Positions 20,038 to 32,329 of a DNA stretch of 64,000 bases are shown piece by piece. The stretch is from Tetrastigma voinierianum (lineage: Eukaryota; Streptophyta; Magnoliopsida; Vitales; Vitaceae), in the NCBI GenBank assembly GCA_016808115.1, contig JAEQBH010003871.1:682001-746000 (forward strand), read 5' to 3'. The notes below the pieces were generated by a model. The model was not told the DNA's origin. It searched no databases and saw only the letters and a program-made list of their open reading frames with translations. The stretch's first letter is position 1, and each line of letters starts with the position of its first letter. The translations under genes were made by a program, and so were the position numbers.

Positions 20038-21848
20038 GTAAAACCCAAGAAAATTCTAATTTTCTGAAAAAGGGTAAAATGGTAAGTTCGGTCAAAATCC
20101 AAAATTTTTCTAGATCTCGGATGATGAAACGGACTTCACCGTTGGAATCGTCTCGCGAAATCCTGGCTTCCGCGTCGAATTTTCGTCGAATTAAGGGAAC
20201 GGTCGAATTTCACATTTTTGAGAGCCATAGGGTGAGTGCGTATATTGACAATGAGTAACATGTGATGTGAAAAAAGTCACCTACTACATGTATCCATGTG
20301 ACACATGTTGCATGATTAGTGAGAGGATGGGGATGAATGGCTTAGATTAAGCCATGTGTCAAAAATCAAAATAAAGGACACAATGGGAATTAAGTGAAAA
20401 GATTAAATGAATAAAGACAAAAAGAGACTTCTTCTTCTCCAATTGCTGAAAAACGGACAGTGAGGGGGTGAGAACCTGTTTTTAGAGAGAGAAAGTGTGA
20501 CTTATCACTAGATTTCTCGGCTTTTAGACCGTCGGTTCTCGTCGGGCCAAGAAGCAAAGTTGATGCTCTACGATCTGAGGCTACCGTGGACACGATTTTG
20601 TGGAGTTGAGCAAACTCCAAGAGGTGAGGATCTTTTCCTACTTGGTTTATTCTTTGGCTAAGAGCCATTTTAATGGATGGGGATTTGTTGAGGCTTGGAT
20701 GACCGTGTTTTCGGTCTCAAAATCTTTGAATCAAGTGAAGAAAATCCCTACTTGTGTGATCGTGAACAGTGCCGACCCTAGGGTTCTACTGTTCACGTGA
20801 TATGTTGTGTGATTTTTGTGTTGTTAGGTGATTCAAAATGAATTTCTTGGATTTTTATTGGCCCATGTGAGCTAATTTTGGTGTTATTGATTGTGAATTG
20901 AAAAACATGAATTATGATAATTAAATTTTGTTAATATATACATGTAAAATATATTAGCATCAATTGTTTGGAAATGGCATAATGCATTCCATATGCCTTA
21001 GGGGCACCACAGATGGTAGGTGTGAGTGCATGACATGAAAGAAAATGAAAGAAAAATGAAAACGATTGTGAAAGGAATTTCAAGGAAGATTTTTCTAAGA
21101 ATTGCCTTAGAGAGTTATCTAACAGTTCATCTCGGAGAGGCGACCCGGCCCATTTGGAGGGTACAGTAATTCACCTCGGAGGTTGTCGATATATTCTGAA
21201 ACTCGGTAGTAAGATTTCGAGAACAAAAACTTTTTGTTTTGAAAACTGTATTTTGCTCGCATTTGGCTTAGGCATGTGTGAGGGAGTCGGTGAGGACTCG
21301 AGACATGGGATTGGGCATGTAGACATTCAAGTAGGATCATGTATTTTCTTGAGTGTGTTTGGTTGCCATGACATGTGCATAGGTGAATTAACCCATGTGA
21401 AATTATCACTGTGGGCATTGCTCGCCACAGTAGGGGATCATTATTTCGGAATTACGGGGGAGTGTACAGGAGGTCGGTGCTCACTAGAGGCCGCGTTTTA
21501 GAAGAAAGTCGGATTGTGACTTAGGTATTCATTTTGTATAACATGTATTAAAACTCTAAATTTTGATATATGTTTTGGTTAAGAGTAATGTAATAACTCT
21601 TGAACTATTGTTATATAGTTGATATATTTTGTGAGTATTTATGCATGGGCCCAAGTGGCCATTTTTACTCGCACGTGGACCCGGTGTGGTTGTTGTAAAA
21701 TGTTGGGACATGTTGTATTTTGGGTAGAGCTCCCCGTACAAAGGAGACTCATCCCGATTTTCGTGAGTGGTGTTGGGTTACCCAACATCCACGAATATTC
21801 CGCGTGTTGACGGGTTGTCAACGAGACCCTCGGGATCGGGGCGTCACA
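20038..21848 (+). repeat. 3' LTR of element 2 (family A)
   Basis: Begins TGTAAAACCCAAGAAAATTC and ends CGGGATCGGGGCGTCACA; 1811 bp. It shares with the other copies the TCTAGATCTCGGATGATGAA block, the AAACTCCAAGAGGT...CCTACTTGGTTT block at about 20611-20646, a GAGGGAGTCGGTGAGGACT block and a TAGAGCTCCCCGTACAAAGGAGACTC block near the 3' end. This is the subfamily also seen at 24656, 55081 and 57230 (minus strand). Confidence 0.85.
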
Positions 21849-23889
21849 TTACTAAATAGAGATCCATTACCATTTGATTCATGAATTTGAGTTTTCTTTT
21901 TGTGTTTTGCTTCAACTTGCATCTCCATAGGAGCCTTTTCTCCATAAGGAGGAAAAGTATGTCATAAAGAAAAGAAAACAATGAAGCATATAGAAATGTT
22001 GGTACGGGTTATATGATATTGGAAGTCCATAAGAAATACTGAGATAAAAGATTGCTTACTTATTTCATAACGGAGACACTTCAAGCCCTAATATTTGATA
22101 GTCTCATTGATGGCCAACTAAAACAAAACAATCATTTCTAAAAAAACAGATCATGCATGCATGTACGAAGTTGATTAAAAAAAAAGAAAAGAGACCAACC
22201 TTTAAAAGTTACATGATTGCATCTTGCAAGTGCCAAAATAAATCAAATGTAACATACCAAAATAAAACACTAAATCCAACTACTTCCACACATGTGCATG
22301 AATAAATTATGCTGATTAAAAGGGCATAACAAGTAGAGCTGACAATTTGAGCTTGACTGATCCGGAATTACGGCTGGGTTAGACCAGAAAAATGGTAGCT
22401 CGATGTAAATTAGGCACAACCCGGTGTGGGCCTAGCCTAGTCGGGCATCCCGGATTGACAATTATAAATTTGTGCTTAGAGCTAACAATTCGATACCGAC
22501 CTGCTAGGTTAACTCAACCATTCCAGAATTATGACTGAGGTGGGCTAACAAAATGGGAAAATTAAGCTCAACCATGTCCAATTTTTCCCTTGTCTTAATG
22601 TGGGCCCGACATGTCGTGGTTGGGCTACCCCAATTAACAGCCGCCCTTATCTCATTTCTCTCAACTTTTTCTCTTGTAATCTATTTTCTTCAAGCAAGCA
22701 GTGGTGATTTTTTTGCCATTCTTGACCTTAAATCACCAATTTGAATCTTTTTATTTCATTTTATTGTTTAATAAAGTGGTTCTTCCACAAAGATTTAGTG
22801 CTTTTTTTTTTTTTTGTCGTCGTTTTATCGACGTTTGGTTTGTCATCATTTTGTCAACATGGTGTTGTTCATCGTCTTATTGCGGCATTTTATCTATGTG
22901 AGGGCGATTCGGATAGGTAAGGGAGATTTGATCAATTGAAGATATTAAATTATGGTGGTCAATATGTTGAAGAACTGGAGTTGCATATATTCTAGTCACT
23001 ATTTTATCAAATTTGTAGGCTTTATGCCGATTTATTATGCTATTAACCTGAATATTGTTTCATCATGTATGGTTTTTAACTATTTGTATCTTGGATCTAT
23101 CGATCTATTGCAAGTTTGCATCAATAATATTATTTTCCTTAAAAAAAAAAAAAAACTAGTCAATGAAATATTGTTTGGTTCCATATTTTTTTAGTTTTAA
23201 AATTAGAATTGTGATTGCTTTTTAAAATGTTGTTTGATAAGCCTTTTTTTAATTAATTTTTTAGTTTTTTTTACATCTATTTACTTTTTCATTTTAAATT
23301 GTAATACTAAGTTCTTGATTCAAACTAGATTCTCCCGTATGTCAATTCCATTTCTTTACCACTTGATTGGAATTGTAATACTTTGCATATTTAGTTTTGA
23401 ATTTTTTAAAATAGAACTGTGATTGCTCTTAAAAATGTTGTTTAATAAGATTTTTTTTTTTTTCAATAAACACATTAATTACAATGTAGTAAATTGTCTT
23501 TAATAAAACTTCAACCTCCCTATGCCATGTATATTTAAAAGAATGCTCTACCATATAAGCATATTTTTAACTATAAAAGTTAAGAGAAAATTTCAACAAT
23601 TGGAACATGATGTTTTTTTAATCAATAAAGTTAAAAGCTAGTAATATTTGCGGATTTTAAAAGGGCAAAGAGATTTGCATATTAAAATTTTTCTGGAAAA
23701 CCATTATAAAAAATAGTTATTTGATATTTTTAGAATAAAAATTTATGAGAGATTTTGAAATATTTCAACTTGTGTTGTTTTAAAACAAATTTTATTTAAT
23801 TATTTTTCATACTTGTTCATTTATTTTTTGAATTAATTGTTAAAAAATAAAATGAAAACAACTATATAATATGTTATAAAAAAAGTTGT
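21849..23889. other. AT-rich interval without a gene
   Basis: No gene seen; short ORFs have no family resemblance and biased AT composition. 22330-22560 has GCTTGACTG/GGGCTAGCC-type sequence with repeated NGGCCCGA-like words, resembling degenerate ends of hAT-type non-autonomous elements. 23190-23240 and 23390-23450 are two copies of a GTGATTGC...AAAATGTTGTTTxATAAG segment about 200 bp apart. Poly(T) runs at 22803-22815 and 23450-23463. Confidence 0.4.
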
Positions 23890-24564
23890 AACGCTCAGTT
23901 ACTACTTAAACTGTAACACTCAGATAGAATTTTTATTTTTATTTATTTATTTATTTATTTATTGTTTATTATAAACTTGTTCATTCATATACTGTTAAAC
24001 ATTTAACTTGAAATATATTCTGTAGCAGTGGATTACAAAATATATTCAAACTCCATAAATGAGAGTATTCAACATATACAAACTTTACATTGTTTACAAA
24101 AAAAACAAATACATATACAAAATATACCATAGCGGTCTTCAATGGGCACCTAGTATTGTGTTGACCTTGGTTGTGGATGCGGATTGTCCGGGCTTCTTGT
24201 TCCTTCTTCTGTACCTACACGGATGAAACATCTGTGCTAAGCTTATAGATTAGTGGGAATAATACTCGTGGACGACCTCTAATAAGGATCATCACACGTT
24301 AGACACATTCATATACATATTTCATACATATCATTTACCCATGCTTATACATATCTCATACTTATCATATCATGTTTCATTTCTTATCATTGTTCATATA
24401 CATTTTGTATCATTTTACACTTTGCTGCTTTATGTTCTTGTCACAGTATACTTATCATCACATGCAGTCTTTATCTTACCATGCTCCTTATCATTTATCA
24501 TATTCATGTCATTTGCATATTCTTGTCATTTGTTTTTATGTTTTATGTCTGCATATACCTTAGA

Positions 24565-24655
24565 AGTGGATACGGGAAACTTTAAGGGCCCGAAGGCACT
24601 GTTATCATTGTACGAGACAATGACCTCTATAAGGGCCCAAAGGCACTGTTATCAT
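24565..24655 (+). repeat. Tandem repeat of about 46 bp at the solo LTR insertion site
   Basis: Units contain TAAGGGCCCGAAGGCACTGT followed by TATCATTGTACGAGACAATG. Two units lie before the solo LTR and one continues after it (26786-26825: ATCATTGTACAAGACAATG then ACCTCTATAAGGGCCCGAAG). The unit has internal inverted ATTGTACGAGACAAT symmetry. Confidence 0.65.
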
Positions 24656-26785
24656 TGTGAGACCCGAGAAAATTCCAATTTTCTCAGAAAGGGCAAAATG
24701 GTAATTTCGGTAAAAATCCGGAATTTTTCTAGATCTCGGATTGACGAAACGAACATCTCCGTTGAAATCATCTCATGAAATTGAGCTGCCGCACGTCGAA
24801 TTTCGTTAGATTACGAGGTGTCGGGTTTTCACGTTTTTCGGCGTGGGGTGTCGGATGACACATGGCAGGTAAGGAAGTGCCATATGGCACCATAAAGCCA
24901 TGTGGTCCACTTGAAAGAATGGCTCACAATGAGCCATGTGTGGGAAAAGGAATCCCATGGCTCACATTGAGCCATGTGGTTGATGATGTCATAATGGGGG
25001 TTTAAGAAAATTAAGGAATAAATATGGAAAAATGAGAGCCACACCTTTAACTTGAGGAAATGGGGAGGCAATTTCCTCCTTTGACCGGATGAGTGGTGGC
25101 TCCAAAAAGGGTGAGAAAATGACCAAAAAGAGAAGAGAAAATGAGGAGAAATGAAAGGGAAATGAGATGAGAAAAGAGAAAAAGAAAAAGAAAAGCAAAA
25201 ATGAGAGAAAAGGAAGGAAGGAAAGAAAAGAAAGGAAAGAATCCGTAGAGAGAAAAGGAAGAAAAATGAGAAGGAAGGAAAGGGAAAAGGAAGATTTCCC
25301 GGGTTTCGGGCGGTCGACGTTCGAAAGTTCGAGGACTAAAGTGGGTACACGCAGTGGGATCTACGTGTGGACACCAAAAAGTCGGAGTTTCGACAAACTC
25401 CAAGAGGTAGGATATTTTCCTACTTTGTTTACTTTTAGCTTAAAGGCTTTATAATGGTAGGGGTTGCTTGTGGGAGGCCATGAGAGGCCATGTAAATTAG
25501 TTCAAGCTTTGGAATTAAAGGGTATGGATTTCATGACCCGGTTCCTGATCAGCATTGTGGGAGTTAGGGTTTGGACTAGTAGAAAGTTTCTAGGTGTGGT
25601 GGTTTGTGGTTGTGAAAATGATGCTTGGAACCGGATTGGTTCATGTTTGTGAAGGGACCGTGAGTCTGCTGTTAGATAGTCTAATTTTGAGACCTTGTTA
25701 TTATTATTTATGGCTTGCTTGAATAACATGCTAAGTGTGGAAATGTGATGCATGCTTTTGACAATATTAATATATTTTGCGTAATTAGATTATATGTATG
25801 AATTATAATTGTCCATGGTGTGTAAATGTTCATGTAGCGCTCATTCATGCATGTAACATGAGGAAAATCATGGAGCATCATGCATTTCATATGCACGGTC
25901 ACATCGCGTCAAGTTCGGTGTGGGTGCAAGGTAAGGTTTATTTATCAGTGTTGGTGAATGGGTCGTGAGCTCGGGAAAAATGGGACAAAGTCCAAGGTAA
26001 AGGTCACGAGTGTGTAAATGATCCCGAATGATAAATTACACATGTTTTGGGGCGGAGCAGGGTGGGGTGAATCCCACGAGGTGAAAGTCCCACGGTTACT
26101 CACGGTTAGACATGAATCCCAGAAGCGGTGTAAGTTCGTGCGAAATGTTGAAAAAGGCATCGCGGCGTCTACGGTGTAAGCAGAAATCCGTTGCCTGGCA
26201 AGGAAAAGAATCAAAATCAGGTTTTGCTAAATAAAATTGGAGGGTGTCAATGGTTTAGTCGCCAGTGTGTAGCGAGGTTTTATTCACGCTTGGCATTCCA
26301 GGTGTGAGGGAGTCGGTTGGGACTTGGAGTCGTGAGCATGAGGTTGCATCTTTGTTGCATGATATAAACATTTCATATAATAGTAAAAATAATTGTATGG
26401 AATGTGATTGATTGTTTGTTATGCCATTGCATATGCATTTTAGGTGAGGAGTAACCCTTGTAGGAAAACTTTTCTCTTGGGCTTTGCTCGCCGTCGTGGG
26501 ACCCCACTCAGGTACGAGGGTATCAGGAGACGATCTGTGATGAGGTATCTTTTGAGGAAGAAGCCGAAATGTGGCCAGTAAATATGTTGTAAAGATGTAT
26601 AAATCTTTTTTGTAGAGCAAACATGGAAACTAAGGAATTTATTTGTTGATTATTATGTTTATGAGTATGGATGTATGGGCCCCATATGGCTATGTTACTC
26701 ATGTGTGTGTCTCGTAACACGGGACATATAGATTTTTCGCAGGTTGACGGGTAGTCAACGGACACCCCGGGTTTGGGGCGTCACA
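24656..26785 (+). repeat. Solo LTR, family A
   Basis: TGTGAGACCCGAGAAAATTC...GGGTTTGGGGCGTCACA, 2130 bp, bounded by a perfect 5-bp target duplication ATCAT (24651-24655 and 26786-26790). No internal gypsy sequence, so it is the product of LTR-LTR recombination. It contains an (A/G)-rich stretch at 25110-25300 and the conserved CTCCAAGAGGTAGGA motif at about 25398-25412. Confidence 0.92.
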
Positions 26786-27447
26786 ATCATTGTACAAGAC
26801 AATGACCTCTATAAGGGCCCGAAGTATTTGTAATGACAACAGGGAATGGCCAGTCGATATCTTGCGGACTTTTATCCCTAATAGTCATGTCCATCTATCC
26901 CTCTACCAGGTTCTGAGTAGACAATCCATTTTTATTTCATTTTCAGTACGTATCTCATATTCCTGAATAACTATTGTTATTCGGTAATCATATGCGATAT
27001 TTACGATCATTTATTCTTATCTTTGCATTTTCATGTATATCTGTATACTATCAACCGTTTCTTACAAATAGAGCTCCCTTTTAGACAAATTTTTTGGGTG
27101 CACTAGGGTCCAAATTCGCATACACCTATTTCAAGGAGATTTGTTCTCCTAGAAGTATAGTTTACCCATAATTTTGAATCACTCAATTTAGATGAGTGAT
27201 GGCCAAAACAAAAACATGGGTTTAAAAAAAACGGACAACATCTCCACTAAAACCCAACATTTTCTCCATACAAATTTTTCCTCCATCGAGGACCACAACC
27301 AACCAAACACATTTGTAAGTTAGGGTTTTCCTAACCTACATATAGACAAAGAAAGAAGTTGGAAAATTCCTAACCCCACATGAATTCCATACAAATCCAT
27401 ACCCATATTCCATACAATTCCTTAACTAGTATCCATACCTTAAAAGC

Positions 27448-27535
27448 TTCTTCTTCTCTCCTTCCTTTCTTCCTTCTTCTTCTTCTCTTCTTCTCTTCTT
27501 CTTTTCTCTTCTTCTCCTTTTCTTTTCTCTCTACG
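27448..27535 (+). repeat. CT-rich low-complexity run
   Basis: About 90 bp of CTT/CTTCT/TTTCTCTT repeats. Such pyrimidine runs are common in plant LTR R-U5 regions and 5' leaders. No ORF or gene follows that I can recognise. Confidence 0.7.
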
Positions 27536-28019
27536 TAAATGCCCTAATTCTAAGCCAAAATGGGATATGTTTAAGACCATGTTTGGTCTTATCCATTTTT
27601 GAGTCTAATATTCCATTTTTTGCTAATTGGTCATTCCTCTTTATTATTTCTGTCGACTTATTAGTATTCTACTTAGCATATAATATTTTCATCTTTATGA
27701 CCTTTAAGTCTTGGATTGGTAAATTACTAATTTACCCTTGACCCTTAGATTAATTCCGGGTTTTGCTTATTTTATTTTTAACATTATTTTATTCCGAAAA
27801 AAATATACATTTACTTTTATTATACCTTAAACATATTATAAAACTGTTAGGGCATAATTTTGGGTATTACAAAAGCTTTAAAACATTTAATAGAAAACTG
27901 TTATTTTATCGATTAAAAAAAAACAGTTATTTTATTTTCAATCGTGAAGCATGTTTTAGAATGTTTTTAGCAAACAGGTCGCGGTTTTTTTTTCAGTAGA
28001 GCGTGTGGGCCAAAAATAT

Positions 28020-28155
28020 ACTCGAGGGGATGGTAGTATGTTGGTTCAGTATCATACCTTCCAAACTAGAGGTCAAGGGTTCAAACTCCTTTACAAACAA
28101 ATTTTTTTTCCTAATTTTCAGGGGGTATTTTCCCCCCTAAACCCTATGTAGCTCT
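28020..28155 (+). mobile_element. SINE-like tRNA-derived copy
   Basis: Contains ATGTTGGTTCAGTATCATAC and, 30 bp on, CAAGGGTTCAAACTCC, which fits the pol III B box (GGTTCAAxxCC). The spacing and a possible T-arm resemble a tRNA head, followed by T-rich and a CCCCCCTAAACCC tail. There is no clean cloverleaf and no target duplication was found; a chance B-box match is possible. Confidence 0.35.
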
Positions 28156-28977
28156 GCTCCTTAATGGGTACATTCAAGCAATGAAATTTACAATCTAAAG
28201 AAGTCTTCAATAGGGAGTAATTTACAATCTAAAACAGTCCTAAATAAGAATGAATGGAATAAGATTTATAAATTTAAATTGTATAATCTAACCAAAAAAT
28301 GGTAACAATGAGTTCTAAAAAAGGTGAATTGGTTAAATGATCTTTTAAAAACTCAATTTTGGAAATTTAAACATCCATCATTTTTTTTACCTATTTTGAC
28401 GAAAATGCCCTTCTTATTTTTCTTGCAAATATGATTAATCATCTCAACAAAGAAGGCAAATACATGAAATAAAGGACATTTTGATCCAAAATATGTTATT
28501 TTTCAAGAAAAAACATGGGAAGGCTAGATTCACAAATGTTACGTTATTTTAACTAAATATAAAGAATTAATTTATTTAGTTTAAACATTTTCTTTTCCTT
28601 CAAATTTTCTAAACTCATAATTTTCCTTTCCATTTTCTTTCCTTAGTGCTTTTCAAGTTCCAAACGAAACCTTAGGATTCTCAAATAAGAATTTGATAAC
28701 TTATATACAAGCAACATAAGTATTACTAGTACCCTTTTAGGTTTAGCATGTGCAAGAATTTTAGTAACCCACTATATTATTTATTTAATTTTTTTTTAAA
28801 GATTTCATTCTTTTGGGACTATAAACAGAGAGGAATCAGGGTATTTGATAAATTAACTTATGAATTATTAACTAATTCAAATTATTAAGTAAATTAAATA
28901 TATTTAATGAAATAACTTAATATTACAACTTAGAATAAAAGTAATTCTAAGTATTGAGTAAAAAGTAATTCTAAGCA
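28156..28977. other. AT-rich interval without a gene
   Basis: No coding signal or recognised element. A short direct repeat AAGTAATTCTAAG occurs at about 28940 and 28962 just before the MITE. Confidence 0.4.
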
Positions 28978-29403
28978 TTAAGGTGACAATTGTTTTTTTT
29001 TACTTAAAGCTAAATAAAACTTTCTTTCTGAATAGTGCTTAATATGATTAAGTATTTAGTATGTTTGTTTTTTCTAATAAAACATCTTTTTAATTTTTAT
29101 TCAAAATTTGAAACAAAAAATTTTTAAATAAAAAATGAAATATAAATATGTTTTTATTTAATTAGCATGAAATAGATCATAAGATTTTCAATTGAATAAA
29201 AAAGAATATGATTTTCTTATATTATAATATTTAGTTTTCTTAATGAAAAAACATTAAAAAAAACATTAAGAAAAGTAAAAAAAACAAAATATTTTGGCCT
29301 TTTCTATTCAGCAATAACTCATGAATAAATTAAAAAACAAATAGGATGAATACTGAAAGCTATTTAGCTTTCAACAAAAAGCCAAAAAACAAACGCCACT
29401 TAA
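28978..29403. mobile_element. MITE copy 1
   Basis: Terminal inverted repeats of about 25-30 bp: left TTAAGGTGACAATTGTTTTT, right end reads in reverse complement CTTAAGTGGCGTTTGTTTTT, and both are followed inward by an AGCTAAATA-type segment. AT-rich, about 425 bp, no ORF. A second copy with the same ends lies at 44456-54770 (interrupted). The superfamily is not certain; a short TAA/TTA duplication at the ends would fit a PIF/Harbinger-type MITE. Confidence 0.7.
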
Positions 29404-29575
29404 GTCTATAATTACCTTATTTTTAAATTTTCAAGGACGATTAAGTTGTTGGCCCTCAAAATTCACAGTCTATAAAAACTTCTACAATTCATGTTAAAGA
29501 TATTAGTTTTTAAGGGACAAATACATCCTTAAAAAAATACAATATTAATTTTTGTTAAATGAGAAACTTCTTATA

Positions 29576-31475
29576 TGTAAGACCCTAGAAATTTCAATTT
29601 CTGGAATAAGGGCAAAATCGTAATTTTGATTACAAAATTGTAGTTTCGGTTAAAAATCCGGAATTAATTCTCTAGATCTCGGATGATGAAACGGATTTAT
29701 TGGAATCGTCTCCGCGAGAAATCTAGCTAGCGTAAAATTTCATCGAACCAGGGAACGATTAGTCGACACATTTTCGAGCATCGGTTGGGTCATAGTAAGC
29801 GATTTTGATCTGACGAAGTCACATATAACCGTGTACTCATGCCATAAGTGGTATAGTGAAATGATGAAAATGAATGTAGGAATGGAAGTAGAATGTCAAA
29901 TCTCGGGAAAAGAGGACATAGCAGTCGTTTTGGAAAGTTTTTAAGTCGGTACAGATGACACATTCTTCTGTCTGCATCTCTAACCTCGCTAAAAGGCCAA
30001 AAACGTAGTTTGAACGGAAAATCCAGCATCCATTTTTTGAGAGATTTCTTTAGAGAGAAAGCCTCTCTAAAATACAATAATCAAATAAAGTCTTGAGTCT
30101 TCGGGACAAGAAGGAGAAGCGCTCTATGCGGAGGGACCGTCTGGTTAGAGAGTTTCCTCAAACTCAGAAGATGGGACTTCTCCCTACTTGGTTTTGTTAT
30201 TCCCTCTTTTAAGCGCTTTGTAAATGTTTCGGTTGATTGAGGCCTTGAGCAGTGTTTGATCGGATCCCAGCTTGGCGAATGAGGTGGTGATTTATTAGAC
30301 TAATGTGAAACTGACCTGGCAGTGAAGATTGTTTGAGTCTTCAATAGCATAAGTATGTTTTAATCATGGATTGATTTGGATGAGGGCGAAATGGCGATCT
30401 GGGTTCACTAGAGTGACAGATGAATTGATAGTGTTGGAACCATAAAACCTGGGGTTTTCTTGTTTCCTAGAATAGTGACACGAAAATGTATTTTCGTAAT
30501 ATGTGTTGGTTATTAATTGAAATGGGTGCTTGTGTTTGATCATTAGCCCAAGTGAGCTAATTTTGATGTTTGAAATGATAATTACATAACATATTTGTGT
30601 GACTTAATTTTTATGTGAATATATTCGTGTTTATATATTTGCATGTGATTAGTTGTATTGGGATTGTAGCGTACATTCCATATACCCAGCTAGGAGACAC
30701 ATCCTAGGACTATAGAGGAGTTAGTGCATGAGATAGTCTAGAGAAAATGGTTGGAGGGTAGTCACAAAATATTAATTATCTGGAAGGGAGTGGTCCACAA
30801 ACTAAAATATCGATCGTCAGATGATCAAATTGATATTCATGGGGGTGAGTCAAGAACAATCAATATCGATGATATTGAATTAATATATACATGATATCAC
30901 AATAAAATAAATTCTCGCATAAGGGAAAAGATCAGTGGGATGATCATGAAGCCGGGGGTCCAGTAGGATCAGCCATTTGTGGATGTTTAACACTGAAGAA
31001 TTGCCTTGCACTTAGGTGGTGGGCTCAGCCCGCGTTCCCAGAGGCGGATCTCTGAGCAGTGGCTCACCCGTCGTGGGATCCCCTTTTCTGAGTCTGGGGA
31101 GCGTGCGAGACGGTTCGTCCTTGAGGGCATTTTTGAAAGCTACGGATGTGGCTTGGTGTCACATTGTATACATGTATTAAGTGCTTTTCATTTTTAATAT
31201 ATGTTGTATGAGAAGTGGTTATTAACTCTTGAAACTATTGGATATAGTTTGGATATGTGTGATAGTATTGTTTATGGGCCAGTAGGCGGGTTTTACTCAT
31301 GTTAGGATTATATTGATTTGTTTGGAGACAGTATATCTTGATCTGGTATTTGGTAGAGCTCTCTCTAGTACAAAGGAGACTACTTGGAATTTTCTGAGAT
31401 GGCGTTAGGTAACAGAGCATCCTTGTGAAGCGGGTTGACGGGTAGTCAACGGACCCCCGGGTTTGGGGCGTCACA
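29576..31475 (+). repeat. Solo LTR, family A, second subfamily
   Basis: TGTAAGACCCTAGAAATTTC...CGGGTTTGGGGCGTCACA, 1900 bp, with perfect 5-bp target duplication TTATA (29571-29575 and 31476-31480). Shares with the LTRs of element 3 the GTAATTTTGATTACAAAATT start and the GGTAGTCxACAAA/ATATCGATCGTC repeat block near 30755-30900, absent from the element-2 LTR. Confidence 0.92.
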
Positions 31476-31979
31476 TTATATGACGATGGAATAAAAACAA
31501 CAAATAGGAAAATCGTAAAAGAATTTAATTAAATAATCTTCTTAAGGAAATTCTCCAATATAGAACTTCATTTGGTTGTAAATTAGATGCCACACTCGTT
31601 TTCATTGTTTTAGTCATTGAGCAATATTTTGTGAACAAATTTTAACTAATTATTTTTAATGACAAACATGAAAGATATCAAATTACAAAAATGAAACAAT
31701 AATATGTCAAAAACATATGTAGTAAAGGTCAATGATAGATACTTCCAAAGATGAAACTCAAATTCTGTCATCTTTAGATTTCAACCCCTTTGTAAAATCT
31801 ATGCTGTTTTCTATGACATAATTATATTAATCTTAAATTGATTAAAATCAATGTTATAGTATTTACTATTTACCTTAAGTAGCTTGACATCACAATTAGG
31901 AACCAAAAATGAATAATTTTGACATGGATGATTAATCCAGGTTCCTTGAACCAAATGAAGCCTTTTTCTATGTCAAAGA
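31476..31979. other. Interval without a gene
   Basis: AT-rich, no ORF of note and no recognised repeat. It ends at the left terminus of the hAT-type element. Confidence 0.4.
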
Positions 31980-32329
31980 TAGGGGTATAATCGAATCGAT
32001 ACAGAATCAAGCTTAAGATTGACTCAAAGCTCAAACTTGATTAAATTTTTTTTGAAATGTTCAAAACTCGACTTGAAAAATAGTCGAGCTACTCAAACTT
32101 GACTTGACATAGCTCAAATCAATTAACAATTTTCGAACTCGACTCAAGTTCAACTCAATTAAACTTGAATAAATTTAAAATTTATAACAATAAATTATCC
32201 ATTAAAATAAAATTTTGACTTACAAAGCTTGATTAAGCTCGCGAGCAACTTGAGTCGGGTATTGTGATATTCGAACCCGACTTGACAAACTACCAGTGAA
32301 CTGATTAATTCGAGTTGAATTTGGTATTC

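Larger units (their letters stand above)
15116..21848 (+). mobile_element. Tekay-type Ty3-gypsy element 2 (decayed; no 5' LTR found)
   Basis: Gag remnant, protease, RT, RNase H, integrase and chromodomain-like end, polypurine tract and a 1.8-kb 3' LTR of the TGTGAGACC...GGCGTCACA family. No copy of that LTR and no primer site is found at the left end; the element abuts directly the 3' LTR of element 1 at 15115. It is better preserved than elements 1 and 3, with a 229-codon open integrase stretch. Confidence 0.8.
23890..28010 (+). repeat. Unclassified LTR-like repeat hosting a solo LTR
   Basis: The plus strand begins with TGTAACGCTCAG and a nearby TGTAACACTCAG, followed by (TTTA)n (about 23930-23961), then a stretch with GCTAAGCTTATAGATTAGTGG and many ATATCATxCAT words (24230-24560), then a short tandem repeat, and after the solo LTR a long CT-rich run (27448-27535). 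That layout resembles a plant gypsy LTR, but no matching second copy or end is found, so the call is tentative. No coding domain. Confidence 0.3.

Noticed and set aside
25047..25454. ORFs rich in Phe/Ser/Leu (minus) or Lys/Glu/Arg (plus)
   Set aside because: They arise from the purine-rich run inside the solo LTR (25110-25300) and are not genes.
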